Assembly: GCA_963701375.1 (NCBI GenBank)
Contig: CAVOZT010000004.1
Coordinates: 1,550,001 to 1,614,000, forward strand
From: CAVXTF01 sp963701375
Lineage (GTDB): Bacteria > Actinomycetota > Acidimicrobiia > Acidimicrobiales > CAVXTF01
Length of the DNA: 64,000 bases
Reading direction: 5' to 3'
The position numbers and the translations under genes were made by a program. The first letter of the stretch is position 1. Each line of letters begins with the position of its first letter. Below are positions 63,160 to 64,000 of the stretch, piece after piece. Under the pieces are notes generated by a model, which did no database searches, had not been told where the DNA came from, and saw only the letters and a list, made by a program, of their open reading frames with translations.

Positions 63160-63997
63160 CCTTCTCGCCGGCCAGCGCAGCCCGGCGGACATTGAGTCGC
63201 GCAGCCAACAGCTCGCGCGTGACCGGGACCAGAACGTCGCGGATGGAAAGGCGCGAATCGGGTCGGTTTGTCCATTCGATGCCGACCTCGCGTACCTCGT
63301 AACCGAAGCGGCGCGCCATGGCCAGTGCCTCGGCGTCGAAGGCCCAGCCGTCGAGGTGCACGCGTTCGAACACCTGTGTTGCGGCCTCGGCGCGCCAGAG
63401 TTTGAACCCGCAGTAGACGTCGCGAGGAAGAGGACCCATCACCACGCGGGTCAACGTGATGAAGCCCACTCCCACGATCCGCCGTCGGATGGGCTGCTGA
63501 CGGGAGACCCGGGCACCGGCGCTCAATCGCGAGCCGACCGCAACATCGGCGGTTTCGGTGGCCTTCTCCAGCAAAGGAAGTGATCGAAGCGAGGTGACGC
63601 AGTCGGCGTCGCACATGAGACGCAGATCGCAGCGGGCTTCGAGCATGCCCCTGCGGATCGAGAATCCCTTGCCGCGGTTCACTTCGTTGCTCAGGAACCG
63701 CACCCGTTCGTCCTCGAGAAACGGCTCCGCTCGTTTGAGGGTTCGATCCGTGCTGGCGTTGTCGACGATTATGATCTCCCAGTCGCCGCCCCGTTCTTCG
63801 AGGTGTTTCGTGGCCCCGTCGAGGATGCGCGCAATCTCGTCCTCTTCGTTGAGAACGGGAATGATTATGGAAAGAGAAGGTGGGGACAGGGAAGGTGGAA
63901 TGGCGGCAGTGTAAGCGCCCCCGTCCGCCGGGGGTACTCTTTCGTCACCCCTTATCCATCGGTAGAAGATCGCGCCGGCCGCCACAGCGGCGATCAC
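63146..63997 (-). CDS. Glycosyltransferase family 2, polyprenyl-phosphate type (may extend past the window)
   Basis: At least 283 residues. The N terminus begins in hydrophobic sequence (AAVAAGAIFYRW), so a membrane helix probably starts before the window edge. SLSIIIPVLNEEDEIARILD, IIIVDNASTDRTLKRAEPFL and LRLMCDADCVTSLRSLPLLE (DxD) are intact GT2 motifs. RDVYCGFKLWRAEAATQVFE and DGWAFDAEALAMARRFGYEV match dolichyl-phosphate glucosyl/mannosyltransferases that charge the lipid carrier. Unlike the adjacent fusion protein its DxD is normal. The 3' ends of the two genes overlap by 14 bases. Confidence 0.82.
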   Translation of the reverse strand: MIAAVAAGAIFYRWIRGDERVPPADGGAYTAAIPPSLSPPSLSIIIPVLNEEDEIARILDGATKHLEERGGDWEIIIVDNASTDRTLKRAEPFLEDERVRFLSNEVNRGKGFSIRRGMLEARCDLRLMCDADCVTSLRSLPLLEKATETADVAVGSRLSAGARVSRQQPIRRRIVGVGFITLTRVVMGPLPRDVYCGFKLWRAEAATQVFERVHLDGWAFDAEALAMARRFGYEVREVGIEWTNRPDSRLSIRDVLVPVTRELLAARLNVRRAALAGEKARSR

Positions 63998-64000
63998 GGG

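Overview
The window is high-GC DNA, densely packed with genes on both strands, from an actinobacterium. Class Acidimicrobiia is my best guess. The clues are many GTG/TTG starts, one-base TGATG overlaps between operon genes, TANNNT boxes 6-8 nt before several start codons (typical of leaderless mRNAs), a large AftD-like arabinofuranosyltransferase homologue, an ANTAR response regulator, and the GYW/DGG-F-FGDA repeat I associate with secreted Acidimicrobiia proteins. The taxonomic call is inference; no rRNA is present.

Layout. 1-7402: envelope glycan genes (GT4, GT2, membrane-anchored beta-helix protein) and a minus-strand operon cysQ / GNAT / WecA-MraY-type phosphotransferase / PglE-like aminotransferase, suggesting an amino-sugar-initiated glycan. 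7585-10397: sulfate activation cysD-cysN-cysC. 10394-12290: a sulfatase-superfamily protein and a glycosyltransferase. 12456-13042: a secreted neocarzinostatin-fold-like protein followed by a textbook terminator. 13090-15497: a two-component system with a small membrane protein. 15547-20074: a GT2 and then trpC-trpF-trpB-trpA. 20078-25271 (minus): fabD-fabG-acpP-fabF and a UbiB/ABC1-family kinase. 25347-27488: acyltransferase-3/SGNH protein. 27489-30158: an IS110 element directly followed by an IS481 element, ending six bases from a tRNA-Leu(CAA) gene. 30245-38468: core genes (menC-like, uspA, ANTAR regulator, polA, rpsA, SDR). 38489-41163: a very large secreted beta-helix/GYW-repeat protein. 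41303-45429 (minus): oppB-oppC-oppD-oppF. 45715-64000: a second envelope glycan region (PIG-V-like mannosyltransferase, FAD oxidoreductase, flippase, GT4, AftD-like protein, methyltransferases, a second acyltransferase-3/SGNH protein, GT-C-like and GT2 enzymes) with coaE embedded.

The most important caution is that about 20 single-base-scale frameshifts interrupt 15 genes, including polA, fabF, trpA, trpB, cysD and cysN. Most sit in homopolymers or GC dinucleotide runs, and adding or removing one or two bases restores full-length conserved proteins. I read this as uncorrected indel error in the assembly, not gene decay, and I annotate these loci as single genes spanning the frameshift.

I found no CRISPR array, restriction-modification or recognisable defence island, prophage, or natural-product cluster. 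The best candidates for new biology are a possible bridge RNA upstream of the IS110 recombinase, a FabD with an added biotinyl/lipoyl-like domain, an orphan neocarzinostatin-like secreted protein, and a compact bidirectional promoter in a 22-bp gap between two glycosyltransferase genes.
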